This document shows, piece after piece, positions 24,254-32,796 of a stretch of DNA of 64,000 nucleotides. This DNA comes from Azospirillum lipoferum (GTDB lineage Bacteria; Pseudomonadota; Alphaproteobacteria; Azospirillales; Azospirillaceae). The stretch is taken from positions 124,001 to 188,000 of the forward strand of contig NZ_JALJXJ010000013.1 of assembly GCF_024170005.1 (NCBI RefSeq), read 5' to 3'. The position numbers were made by a program, and so were the translations under genes. Below the pieces are notes generated by a model. The model was not told the origin of the DNA. It made no database searches and was given only the letters and a program-made list of their open reading frames with translations. Numbering within the stretch: position 1 is the first letter of the stretch; each line of letters begins with the position of its first letter.

Positions 24254-27217
24254 ATGCGCGTCAACACACCGATCACCGACCGTGAAATTCACCTGACCGA
24301 CGGGGTTCCGCTGGTGTCGCGCACCGACACCGGCGGGCGCATCACCTTCGTGAATCAGGCTTTCATCGAGATCAGCGGCTTTGACGAACATGAGCTGATC
24401 GGTGCCCCGCACAACATCGTCCGCCACCCCGACATGCCGAAGGAAGCCTTCGCCGACCTGTGGGCGACGGCGAAGACCGGGTGTCCCTGGGAAGGGCTGG
24501 TGAAAAACCGCACCAAGAGCGGCGACTTCTATTGGGTGCGGGCCAACGTCACGCCGGTGATGGAGAATGGCGAGGTCACCGGCTACATCTCCATCCGCTC
24601 CAAGCCGTCGCGCGAAGAGATCGCGGCGGCCGACCGGCTCTATGCGGAAATGCGCGACGGCCGCGCGGCTGTCCGGCTCAGCAACGGCGAACTTCACCGT
24701 AAGGGGCTGCGCGGTCGTCTGGATGCGGCATGGGGGAGCATGACCGGCCGGCTGCTCGGTGCCTTCGTCCTGCTGATCGCGGCCATGATGGTCGTCGGCG
24801 GCTTGGGGCTGAGCGGCATGTCCGCGTCCAACCAGTCCCTGACCCGGATGCACAGCCACCGTTTGACCGCCGTCGGGATGATCGGCGAAATCCTGGATCG
24901 CATGGCCGACAACCGCCAGACCACGACCAGCCTGATCATCGAGGTGCGGGACGGTGCCGAGCCTGCCGTGATCAAGGGCCTGCTGTCCCGGATCGACGAC
25001 AACGTCGCGGGCATCAAGACGGCCTGGACGACCTATGCCGCCCTGCCGAAATCGCCTGAAGAGCAGGCATTGGCCGACCGCTTTCTCGAGCTGTCCACGA
25101 AATATCTGGAGGACGGCCTGCGTCCGACCATGGAGCATGTGAAGTCCGGCGATGCGCTTTCGGTGGAGCGGGGCGTGCACACGCTGATCACGCCGCTGTT
25201 CGCGAAAGCCATCGAGGCGGATCGCGAATTGCTGAAGTTCCAGATGAGCAGCGCCGGCCGGGAGGTGTCCGAGGCTCATGAGGACTTCTCCGGCCGGGCC
25301 ATCGTGACGGCGGGGATCGTGCTCGTCCTCGCGGTCATTTCGGGACTGCTCTCCTGGTGGCTGCTCTCCACCTTCCGGAAGCCGCTGAGAGCCTTCGAGA
25401 AGACATTCGGCCGCATGTCGCTGGGCGATTTCGTCAGTCCGATGGAGCCTGTCAGCGTGCCGGAATTCCGCCGTGTCGCGTCGGAACTGAACGCCATGAA
25501 GGCGAAGCTGGCCTACGGCATCCATGAGAAGCATGAGACCGAGCTGCGCCAGAAGGCGCTGACCCGTCAGGCCCTGCTAGAGACCTGCAAGTCGATCGAG
25601 GGAGACCTTGATTCCACCTGGATGGGCGTGGAACTGGCGAGCCGGCGGGCCGGCGACGGTATCCAGCACCTGATGCAGTCGTTGGGCGTTGTGCGCGAAA
25701 ACACCGTGGTGGTGTCGGCCGCGTCGGAGCAGGCCAGCGCCAATGCCCAGTCGGTCGCCGCCGCAACGGAGGAGCTGAACTCCGCCGGGCACGAGATCGC
25801 CCGGCAGGCGGCCCGGTCCAGCGAGGTGGCGCGGCGCGCGGTGGACAGCGCCCGCGGCTCCGCCTCCGCCATCGGCCGGATGGAGATCGCGACGGAGGAG
25901 ATCGCCAAGGTCGCCAATCTCATCAACGAGATCGCCGGCCAGACCAACCTGCTGGCGCTGAACGCGACCATCGAGGCCGCCCGGGCGGGAGAGGCGGGCA
26001 AGGGCTTCGCCGTCGTCGCCAGCGAGGTGAAGGCTCTTGCCAACCAGACGTCGCGGGCGACCGGGGACATCGCCCGCCAGATCGAACAGCTGAAGCAGGC
26101 GGTCGGCGGCAGCGTCACCGCTATCCAGACCGTTATCTCGGTGATCGAGGAGATCGACGAGGCCGCCGCCGCCACCGCTGCGGCGGTGGAGGAACAGTCC
26201 GCCGCCAATGCGGAGATCGGGCGCAGCGCCACCAACTCCGCCGGCGGCGCCTCCCAGGTGTCGGGCAGCGTGCTCCATATCCGCGACCAGACCGACGAGA
26301 TCACCGGCATCGCCACCGACGTCACCCGCCGCATGACCGACACCCAGAGCGCCGTGGCCGACCTGAAGCGCCGGCTGGTCATCGCGCTGCGCCAGTCGGT
26401 TGCCGGCGACCGCCGCGTCTCCAACCGCATCCCGTGCGAGGAGCCGATCACCATGACGGTGGCGGGTGACCGCCGCACCGTCACCATGCTGGACCTGTCG
26501 CTGGACGGGCTGCTGATCGACAGTAAAGGGCTGCCGGAGTTCGCCGAGCAGAGACGGCTGACCGTGACCCTGCGCGAGGTCGGCGATTTGCCGGCCACCG
26601 TCGCCGGGACCAGCGATCTGGGCCTGCATCTGGCCCTGGACGACCTTTCCGATGCCCAGGCCAACCGCCTGGAAAGCGCCTACAACGCGATGATCGAAGC
26701 GGATTCCGCCATCATCCGCACCGCCCAGGACGCGGCGACGGCCATGGCGAAGGCGCTGGAGGGAGCATTGTCGAACGGCAGCATCGGCGAGGAGGCCCTG
26801 TTCTCGACCGAGCTGTCGACCATCCCCGGTACCGAGCCGGAACAGTGTCTCGCCCCCTTCACCGAACTGACCGACCGTCTGTTCCCGGCGATCCAGGAGC
26901 CTGTGCTGGCCGCCAACCCGCGCTTCCAGTTCTGTGCGGCGGTCAATGCCATCGGCTATCTGCCGACCCACAACAGCCGCTATTCCGAACCGCAGCGGCC
27001 GGGCGACGCCGTCTGGAACGCGGCCCACTGCCGCAACCGCCGTGTGTTCGCCGACCGCTCCGGCCTCGCCGCGGCGCGCAACACCCGGGAATTCCTGTTG
27101 CAGGCCTACCGCCGCGACATGGGCGGCGGCCAGATGGTGCGCCTGAAGGAGGTCGATGCGCCAATCGTGGTGCGCGGCCGGCACTGGGGCAATCTGCGGC
27201 TGGCCTATATGCCCTGA
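24254..27217 (+). CDS. methyl-accepting chemotaxis protein with PAS, HAMP, PilZ and a C-terminal extra domain
   Basis: A 987-residue chemoreceptor. An Aer-like PAS domain (about residues 15-125, FVNQAFIEISGF) is followed by a transmembrane segment (LLGAFVLLIAAMMVVGGLGL), a helical ligand-binding region, a second transmembrane helix (IVTAGIVLVLAVISGLLSWWLL), HAMP, and the signalling domain with NEIAGQTNLLALNATIEAARAGEAG. Then comes a PilZ domain with RVSNR and DLSLDGLLID, the c-di-GMP binding pattern, and a last domain of about 140 residues (CRNRRVFADRSGLAA, RHWGNLRLAY). It links energy or redox taxis and c-di-GMP to the chemotaxis kinase. The ATG at 24254 has no strong SD. Confidence 0.88.
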   Translation: MRVNTPITDREIHLTDGVPLVSRTDTGGRITFVNQAFIEISGFDEHELIGAPHNIVRHPDMPKEAFADLWATAKTGCPWEGLVKNRTKSGDFYWVRANVTPVMENGEVTGYISIRSKPSREEIAAADRLYAEMRDGRAAVRLSNGELHRKGLRGRLDAAWGSMTGRLLGAFVLLIAAMMVVGGLGLSGMSASNQSLTRMHSHRLTAVGMIGEILDRMADNRQTTTSLIIEVRDGAEPAVIKGLLSRIDDNVAGIKTAWTTYAALPKSPEEQALADRFLELSTKYLEDGLRPTMEHVKSGDALSVERGVHTLITPLFAKAIEADRELLKFQMSSAGREVSEAHEDFSGRAIVTAGIVLVLAVISGLLSWWLLSTFRKPLRAFEKTFGRMSLGDFVSPMEPVSVPEFRRVASELNAMKAKLAYGIHEKHETELRQKALTRQALLETCKSIEGDLDSTWMGVELASRRAGDGIQHLMQSLGVVRENTVVVSAASEQASANAQSVAAATEELNSAGHEIARQAARSSEVARRAVDSARGSASAIGRMEIATEEIAKVANLINEIAGQTNLLALNATIEAARAGEAGKGFAVVASEVKALANQTSRATGDIARQIEQLKQAVGGSVTAIQTVISVIEEIDEAAAATAAAVEEQSAANAEIGRSATNSAGGASQVSGSVLHIRDQTDEITGIATDVTRRMTDTQSAVADLKRRLVIALRQSVAGDRRVSNRIPCEEPITMTVAGDRRTVTMLDLSLDGLLIDSKGLPEFAEQRRLTVTLREVGDLPATVAGTSDLGLHLALDDLSDAQANRLESAYNAMIEADSAIIRTAQDAATAMAKALEGALSNGSIGEEALFSTELSTIPGTEPEQCLAPFTELTDRLFPAIQEPVLAANPRFQFCAAVNAIGYLPTHNSRYSEPQRPGDAVWNAAHCRNRRVFADRSGLAAARNTREFLLQAYRRDMGGGQMVRLKEVDAPIVVRGRHWGNLRLAYMP

Positions 27218-27221
27218 TGGG

Positions 27222-27785
27222 TCAGGGCTGCGCCGCCGGCACCAGCACGTCGGCGCAGATCGCCCGCACCACGTCGGCCCGGTCGGCGGCGGCGCCGGGG
27301 GCGAGCAGCCCCTGGCCGAAGGCGAAGGCGTAGAACAGGTAGGCACGGGCGAAGGCTTGGTCGGCGGGGAGCCCGAGCGCCACGAACAGGCCGGCGACGC
27401 TGTGCAGGCGTTCGCGGTCGACCTCGGCAATGACGTTTCCAGCCTCCGGCGCGCGGCGGGCCCAGTCGCGCACCGCCAGCTCGATCGCCATGCCGCGCGG
27501 TTTGCTGCCGCCATAGAGCGCCAGCATGTCGCGCAGCTGTTGCGCTGGCTCGCGCCCATCCAGCCGGGTCTGTTCCTTGATGGCGGCGATGCGGCCCTGC
27601 TTCCAGCTTTCCAGCAGGGCGTCCATCAGGTCGGTGCGGTCGCGGAAATGCCAGTAGAAGCTGCCCTTGGTGACCTTCAGGGCCTTCGCCAGCACCTCCA
27701 CCCGCACCTTGTCGACGCCGCCTTCGGCCAGCGCCGTGAAGGCGGCGGCCAGCCAGGATTCGCGGTTCTTCGTCTTGGATTCCAT
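27222..27785 (-). CDS. TetR-family transcriptional regulator
   Basis: A 187-residue regulator. The N-terminal helix-turn-helix is VTKGSFYWHFRDRTDLMDALLESW, a canonical TetR recognition region, followed by an all-helical effector domain. It is transcribed away from the fusion regulator's downstream end, 71 bases after it on the same strand, and could be co-transcribed with it. The stop lies only 5 bases from the convergent chemoreceptor stop. Its ligand and target are unknown; no clear operator is visible before its start. Confidence 0.87.
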   Translation of the reverse strand: MESKTKNRESWLAAAFTALAEGGVDKVRVEVLAKALKVTKGSFYWHFRDRTDLMDALLESWKQGRIAAIKEQTRLDGREPAQQLRDMLALYGGSKPRGMAIELAVRDWARRAPEAGNVIAEVDRERLHSVAGLFVALGLPADQAFARAYLFYAFAFGQGLLAPGAAADRADVVRAICADVLVPAAQP

Positions 27786-27856
27786 TCCCGTCCTTCACGC
27801 TTTTCCGGCTGCCGCTTCCTTGGAGGCGATCTATACCCGAAAAGGGCGGTCCGTGA

Positions 27857-29593
27857 CTATTCGCCCTGCTGCATCTGGATCGCGTCGGACGCCCGGCCGC
27901 GGTAATGGATGTTGCCGTCGGCGTCCAGGAAGGCGCGGTCGCCGGTCAGGTAATAGCGCCGGCCATGGCGGAAACGCTGGGCGGTGCGGTCCGGGTTGTT
28001 GGCGTAGGATTCGAACCAGAACAGTGGGGAGTGATCGACGTCGATGGCGATCTCCCCGGCGCCGCCCACCGGCGCCTCCCGCCCGTCGGGGTCGAGGATG
28101 ACGACGCGGAAGCCCGGCATCGGCCGGCCGAGCGAACCGCTGGCGGGCTGGACCGGATCCGCGCCGTCCGGCCCCTCGGACTCGTAGCGGCCGATCCCTT
28201 CGGGATCATAGCGGTTGACGATGAAAATGCCAGTCTCGCGCTGGCCATACTGGTCGAGCAGGGGGACCTTCACCGTCCGGTTGGCCCAGGCGATCAGGTC
28301 GGGCGGCAGCGGTTCGCCCACCACCGACAGGATGCGCAGCGCGGTCTGATGCGACACGCCGGGATCGGCGCCGTGCCATGCCCGGATCTGCGACGGGGCG
28401 GCGGTCAGGTTGGTCACGCCGAACTTGGTCAGCATGCGGTAGCCCTGCCGCACGTCGTAGGGGCCGTCGCAGAAGATCGTCGTCCGCCCCAGCAGCAGCG
28501 GCCCGACCAGCCCGTAATAGGCGCCATAGGCCCAGCCGGGATCGGCCATGTTCCAGTAGATGTCGTCGTCGCGCAAGTCGAGGCCGATGCGCATGTACTG
28601 CTCGATCCCCGACAGCGCCTTGACCGGCAGCGAGACACCGAGCGGTGTCGGCTCGGATTCCGAGGTGTAGATCAGGGCGAAGGCGTCGCCTTCGCGGTAG
28701 CGTGCCACCTCGGCCAGCGGCGCGGCCTCGTGCAGCGACGACCAGAAGGGCATGGCATCGGGGCCGAAGGCCTCGTCACCTTCCACCGTCACCACCGGGC
28801 GGGTATTGTCCCGCGGCACCTTGCGGCGCAGGAAGCCGTTGGTGACGATGGCGCGTGCATCGCTGTCGGCCAGCCGGTAGGCGACGGCCGAGGCGGTGTA
28901 GGTGGTGAACAGCGGCATGTAGACGCCGCCCAGCCGCCAGATCGCCAGCGCCGTGATCAGCAGCTCCGGCCCCTTGGGCAGCAGGACTGCCACCCGGTTG
29001 CCCGGTCCCACCCCCATGCCGGCCAGCACGGCGGCGAAGCGCGCCGAATCACGGGCCAGCCGGGCGAAGCTCAGTTCCGTCGTCTGGCCGGCCACGCTTT
29101 CATGCAGCAGCGCCGCCCGCGCGCCGTCGGCGGCGCGGACATGGCGGTCGCACAGCAGGGTCGCCAGCGCGATGGAGTCGCCGCGATATTCCGGCCGCAG
29201 GAAGGCCGAAGGCCTCACCATCAGGGCGGGCGGCGAGGGTTGTACCGGCGCCGCTGCCTCCGGCGACGGGGGCAGGGCAGGGAGGGAAGGTGGTGCCGGC
29301 GGGCGATGCCGAAGCGCCGCCAGATCGCCCAGCGCCACCAGATCCGGACCCAGGTGATAGCGCTTGCTGCGACCGTCCTGTTCCACCAGCCCGTCGCGCG
29401 CCAGCGCCATCAGCAGCCGGTGGGTGGTCGCCTTCGACAGCCCGACCCCGGTCATCAGGTCTGCCAGCCGTGCACCGTCGGTTTCGGCGTCGGCGACCGC
29501 GCGCAGCAGGGCGATGGCGCGTTCCAGGCTTTGGGTGCCGCCGGCTGCATTGGGGGCGGCCGAGGGGGCGGCGATGTCGGCGGGACTGTTCAT
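27857..29593 (-). CDS. IclR-type HTH fused to a degenerate, truncated acyl-CoA synthetase (ANL) domain
   Basis: A 578-residue fusion. Residues about 18-80 are an IclR winged helix (QSLERAIALLRAVADAE, then SKATTHRLLMALARDGLVE). After a Pro-rich linker, residues about 130-578 form an AMP-forming acyl-CoA synthetase N-domain: RVAVLLPKGPELLI, WNMADPGWAYGAYYG, YGQRET and YYLTGDRAFLDADG. The P-loop, normally TSGTTGxPKG, reads TSESEPTPLGV, and the protein ends just after the GRxxD hinge, so the C-terminal lid with the catalytic lysine is missing. It is therefore probably a sensor rather than an enzyme. It diverges from an ABC transporter/acyl-CoA synthetase operon. ATG 29593 is favoured; earlier in-frame ATGs fall in or beyond the operator. 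Confidence 0.85.
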   Translation of the reverse strand: MNSPADIAAPSAAPNAAGGTQSLERAIALLRAVADAETDGARLADLMTGVGLSKATTHRLLMALARDGLVEQDGRSKRYHLGPDLVALGDLAALRHRPPAPPSLPALPPSPEAAAPVQPSPPALMVRPSAFLRPEYRGDSIALATLLCDRHVRAADGARAALLHESVAGQTTELSFARLARDSARFAAVLAGMGVGPGNRVAVLLPKGPELLITALAIWRLGGVYMPLFTTYTASAVAYRLADSDARAIVTNGFLRRKVPRDNTRPVVTVEGDEAFGPDAMPFWSSLHEAAPLAEVARYREGDAFALIYTSESEPTPLGVSLPVKALSGIEQYMRIGLDLRDDDIYWNMADPGWAYGAYYGLVGPLLLGRTTIFCDGPYDVRQGYRMLTKFGVTNLTAAPSQIRAWHGADPGVSHQTALRILSVVGEPLPPDLIAWANRTVKVPLLDQYGQRETGIFIVNRYDPEGIGRYESEGPDGADPVQPASGSLGRPMPGFRVVILDPDGREAPVGGAGEIAIDVDHSPLFWFESYANNPDRTAQRFRHGRRYYLTGDRAFLDADGNIHYRGRASDAIQMQQGE

Positions 29594-29595
29594 GA

Positions 29596-29612
29596 GGTCC
29601 ATCATATGGACC
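29596..29612. promoter_or_regulatory. 17-bp palindromic operator, copy 1 (regulator side)
   Basis: GGTCCATCATATGGACC has 7-bp arms and a 3-base centre and lies just before the fusion-regulator ATG, overlapping its ribosome binding region. It matches copy 2 at 15 of 17 positions. The position predicts autoregulation. Confidence 0.75.
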
Positions 29613-29661
29613 GTGTGGCGGCTTACCGCAACAAAAAACATGCGCTAGCGGAATGTCAGTG

Positions 29662-29691
29662 TTGAAAACAGAAGGAGGCACGGTATATAGT
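29662..29691 (+). promoter_or_regulatory. candidate sigma-70-type promoter for the ABC/acyl-CoA synthetase operon
   Basis: TTGAAA (29662-29667) and TATAGT (29686-29691) are separated by 18 bases. A start near 29698 would place operator copy 2 immediately downstream, where a bound protein would block elongation. Confidence 0.5.
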
Positions 29692-29711
29692 GCGGAAGTT
29701 GCTCATGAAAC

Positions 29712-29728
29712 GGTCCACAATATGGACC
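29712..29728. promoter_or_regulatory. 17-bp palindromic operator, copy 2 (operon side)
   Basis: GGTCCACAATATGGACC repeats the spacing and 15 of 17 bases of copy 1, 116 bases away centre to centre. The arms GGTCCA/TGGACC are perfect. It lies between the candidate promoter and the first gene, suggesting repression of the operon. Confidence 0.75.
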
Positions 29729-29793
29729 CCGCCGGCCGCCAAAGAGCCGGATCGTGACCCCGAGAAGCGGTACCAACAGCAACGGAGGAGGAA

Positions 29794-30696
29794 ATGTCAG
29801 GCGCGCCCGTCGCACCACACCCCGGCCCTGGCCAAAATTCCCCTGGCCAAAAGTCGCCCACCACCCAGGCGGAGACCATCTTCGAGGCTCGGGGCGTCAA
29901 TCTGCGCTTCGGGGGCGTCCATGCGCTGACCGACGTCAGTTTCGGCATCCGGAAGGGCGAGTTGTTCTCGATCATCGGCCCGAACGGGGCCGGCAAGACC
30001 TCGATGGTCAACTGCATCTCCGGCCGCTACCGACCGACCGACGGCAAGGTTTATTTCAAGGGACGCGACGTGACGGGGATGACCCCGAACCATCGCGCCT
30101 CGCTCGGCATCGGCCGCACTTTCCAGAATCTGGCGCTGTTCGGGCACATGACCGTGCTCGACAATATCATGGTCGGCCGCCACCACCTGCTGAAGAACAA
30201 CTTCCTGACCGGGTCGCTCTACTGGCTGACCGGTGCCAGGAAGGAGGAGTTGTCCCACCGCCGCGAGGTGGAGGAGATCATCGACTTCCTCGAAATCCAG
30301 CATGTGCGCAAGGCCACTGCCGGCACCCTGTCCTACGGCCTGCGCAAGCGGGTGGAACTGGCCCGCGCCATCGCGCTGAAGCCGGACCTGATCCTGCTGG
30401 ACGAGCCGATGGCCGGCATGAACCTGGAAGAGAAGGAGGACATGGCCCGCTACATCGTTGACCTGAACGAGGAGTTCGGCATGACCGTGGTCATGATCGA
30501 GCACGACATGGGCGTGGTCATGGACATCTCGCACCGGGTGATGGTGCTGGAATTCGGCAAGAAGATCGCCGAGGGCAAGCCGGAGGAGGTTCTGGCCGAT
30601 CCCCGCGTCCGCCGCGCCTATCTGGGCGAGGACGACGAGGAAGAGGCGCCTGCCGCGATCACCGCCGTCGTTCCGCCGCGGAAGGAGGTCGCGTGA
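29794..30696 (+). CDS. branched-chain-type ABC transporter ATPase (LivG-like)
   Basis: A 300-residue ATPase. It has Walker A GPNGAGKTSM, a Q-loop in GRTFQNLALF, a signature LSYGLRKRVELARA (a modified LSGGQ), Walker B LILLDEPMAGMNLEE and the H-loop MIEHDMGVVMDIS. Compared with LivG it has an extra N-terminal 28 residues, a segment near NNFLTGSLYWLTGARKEE, and an acidic C-terminal tail. The ribosome binding site AACGGAGGAGG precedes the ATG. It is the first gene of an operon including an acyl-CoA synthetase, two permeases, a binding protein, a second ATPase and a PaaK-like protein. Confidence 0.93.
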   Translation: MSGAPVAPHPGPGQNSPGQKSPTTQAETIFEARGVNLRFGGVHALTDVSFGIRKGELFSIIGPNGAGKTSMVNCISGRYRPTDGKVYFKGRDVTGMTPNHRASLGIGRTFQNLALFGHMTVLDNIMVGRHHLLKNNFLTGSLYWLTGARKEELSHRREVEEIIDFLEIQHVRKATAGTLSYGLRKRVELARAIALKPDLILLDEPMAGMNLEEKEDMARYIVDLNEEFGMTVVMIEHDMGVVMDISHRVMVLEFGKKIAEGKPEEVLADPRVRRAYLGEDDEEEAPAAITAVVPPRKEVA

Positions 30697-32639
30697 TGTC
30701 CACCTCCACTCTTCCCGATCTGGCCGTCAATGACACCCTGCCGAAGCTGCTGGCCCTGCATGCCCGCGACCATGGCGGCGACATCGCCATGCGCGAGAAG
30801 GATTTCGGCATCTGGCGCACCTTCACCTGGAGCCAGGTCCATGCCCGTGTCCGCGCCTTCGCGCTGGGCATGACCAAGCTCGGCGTCGTGCCGGGCGAGG
30901 TCGTCGGGCTTCTCGGCGACAACCGTCCCGACTGGGTGATGGGCGAGATCGCGACCCACGCGGTGCGCGGCTACAGCCTTGGCATCTACCGCGATGCGCT
31001 GGACGAGGAGGTCGCCTACCTCATCACCTATGCTGATGTGAAGGTGGTGTTCGCCGAGGACGAGGAGCAGGTCGACAAGCTGCTGAACCTCGCCGAGCGG
31101 CTGCCGACCTTGCAGCACATCATCTATTCCGACCCGCGCGGCATGCGCAAATACCATGATCCCCGCCTGATGCCGGTCACCGAACTGGTGGCCATGGGCG
31201 AGGAACTGCATGCGCAGCAGCCGGACCTCTACGACCGCATGGTCGCGGCGACCAGGGGGGAGGAGGTTGCCATCCTCTGCACCACGTCGGGCACCACGTC
31301 GAACCCGAAGATGGCGATGCTGCCGGCCGGCCGGCTGATCCGCCATGTCGCCAGCTATCTGTCGGCCGATCCCAAGGGGCCGGAGGACGAGTATGTCTCG
31401 GTCCTGCCGTTGTCCTGGATCATGGAGCAGGTCTATGCGGTCGGCATGGGCATGGTGTCGCGGATGCGCGTGAACTTCGTCGAGGAAGCCGAGACGATGA
31501 TGCACGATTTCCGCGAGATCGGACCGAGCTTCGTGCTGTTTGCCCCCCGCCTGTGGGAGGCCATCGCCGCCGACGTACGCGCCCGCATGATGGACGCTTC
31601 GCCCTTCAAGCAGAAGATGTTCGATCTCGGCATGAAGCTGGGGCTGGAGGCGCTGGCGAAGGGGCAGCGCTCGGCGATGGCCGACGCGATCCTGTTCAAG
31701 GCGCTGCGCGACCGGCTGGGCTTCACCAACCTTAAATCGGCAGCGACCGGTGGTGCGGCTCTCGGTCCCGATACCTTCAAGTTCTTCCAGGCGCTGGGCG
31801 TGCCGCTACGCCAGATCTACGGCCAGACCGAGACGATGGGCGCCTACACCGTCCATCGCGGCACCGACGTGGATTTCGACACGGTCGGCGTGCCGTTCGA
31901 CGGCGGCATCGAGGTGAAGGTGATCGATCCCGACCACAACGGCGTCGGCGAGGTCGTCACCCGCCACCCCAACATGTTCGCCGGCTATTACCGGAACGAG
32001 AAGGCGACCGTCGCCGACATGCGCGACGGCTGGATGCACACCGGTGACGCCGGCTTCTTCGACAAGAAGGGCCATCTGGTCATCATCGACCGCATCAAGG
32101 ACATCGCCACCACCGCGCGCGGCGACCGCTTCAGCCCGCAATATATCGAGAACAAGCTGAAGTTCAGCCCTTACGTGGCCGAGGCGGTGATCCTGGGCGA
32201 CAAGCGCGACTATCTGTCGGCGATCGTCTGCATCCGCTTCTCCATCGTCGCCAAATGGGCGGAGAAGAACCGCATCGCCTTCACGACATACTCCGATCTG
32301 TCCTCGAAGCCGGAAGTGTACGAACTGCTGCGCAGCGAGGTGGAGCGGGTCAACCAGACGCTTCCCGAATACCAGCGCATCTCCAAGTTCCTGCTGCTCT
32401 ACAAGGAGCTTGACGCCGACGACGGCGAGCTGACCCGCACCCGCAAGGTGCGCCGCGGCGTCGTCGCTGAGAAGTACGGCACCATCATCGACAGCATCTA
32501 TGCCGGCCAGCCGAAGATCGACGTGGACACGACGATCGCCTTCCAGGACGGCACCAAGCAGCGCATCCGCACGACGCTGACCGTCATCGATCTAGCTCCC
32601 GCCGCCGCCAAGGCGCCGCGGCAGCCGGTTGCGGCGTGA
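30696..32639 (+). CDS. long-chain-type acyl-CoA synthetase (AMP-forming)
   Basis: A 647-residue ANL enzyme converting a carboxylic acid, ATP and CoA to acyl-CoA. The P-loop is TTSGTTSNPKMAML, with the essential Ser/Thr/Gly/Lys residues intact. Downstream are YGQTETMGAY, WMHTGDAGFFDKKGHLVIIDR and a C-terminal lid domain to the end. It overlaps the upstream stop by one base (TGATG) with GGAAGGAGG upstream, so it is tightly coupled with the ATPase. In this operon it probably activates the imported acid and traps it inside. The substrate is not evident. Confidence 0.92.
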   Translation: MSTSTLPDLAVNDTLPKLLALHARDHGGDIAMREKDFGIWRTFTWSQVHARVRAFALGMTKLGVVPGEVVGLLGDNRPDWVMGEIATHAVRGYSLGIYRDALDEEVAYLITYADVKVVFAEDEEQVDKLLNLAERLPTLQHIIYSDPRGMRKYHDPRLMPVTELVAMGEELHAQQPDLYDRMVAATRGEEVAILCTTSGTTSNPKMAMLPAGRLIRHVASYLSADPKGPEDEYVSVLPLSWIMEQVYAVGMGMVSRMRVNFVEEAETMMHDFREIGPSFVLFAPRLWEAIAADVRARMMDASPFKQKMFDLGMKLGLEALAKGQRSAMADAILFKALRDRLGFTNLKSAATGGAALGPDTFKFFQALGVPLRQIYGQTETMGAYTVHRGTDVDFDTVGVPFDGGIEVKVIDPDHNGVGEVVTRHPNMFAGYYRNEKATVADMRDGWMHTGDAGFFDKKGHLVIIDRIKDIATTARGDRFSPQYIENKLKFSPYVAEAVILGDKRDYLSAIVCIRFSIVAKWAEKNRIAFTTYSDLSSKPEVYELLRSEVERVNQTLPEYQRISKFLLLYKELDADDGELTRTRKVRRGVVAEKYGTIIDSIYAGQPKIDVDTTIAFQDGTKQRIRTTLTVIDLAPAAAKAPRQPVAA

Positions 32640-32660
32640 CGCTTATGTGCATGGAACTGA

Positions 32661-32764
32661 CCCCTCTCCCCCCCGGGGAGAGGATGGGTGAGGGGGAACC
32701 GCCTGCCGGACGCTCCTCGCCATGCAACCCCCTCACCCTAACCCTCTCCCCGGGGGGGAGAGGG
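32661..32764. repeat. imperfect inverted repeat (dispersed CCCTCTCCCC/GGGGAGAGGG element)
   Basis: The left arm (32661-32696) and the right arm (32728-32764) are near-perfect reverse complements; each also contains its own small palindrome of CCTCTCCCC and GGGGAGAGG type. It sits in the 157-base gap between the acyl-CoA synthetase and the permeases, inside the operon. The arms resemble the element at 12092-12173, suggesting a genome-wide repeat family. Confidence 0.8.
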
Positions 32765-32796
32765 AATAACGCGATCCTCACGGGCGAGGCCACGCC

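Noticed and set aside
27786..27856. Possible frameshifted remainder of the ANL C-terminal lid after the fusion-regulator stop
   Set aside because: Only 71 bases separate the stop from the TetR start and no frame there resembles the GRxDDxI-to-lysine lid, so the truncation looks real within this window.
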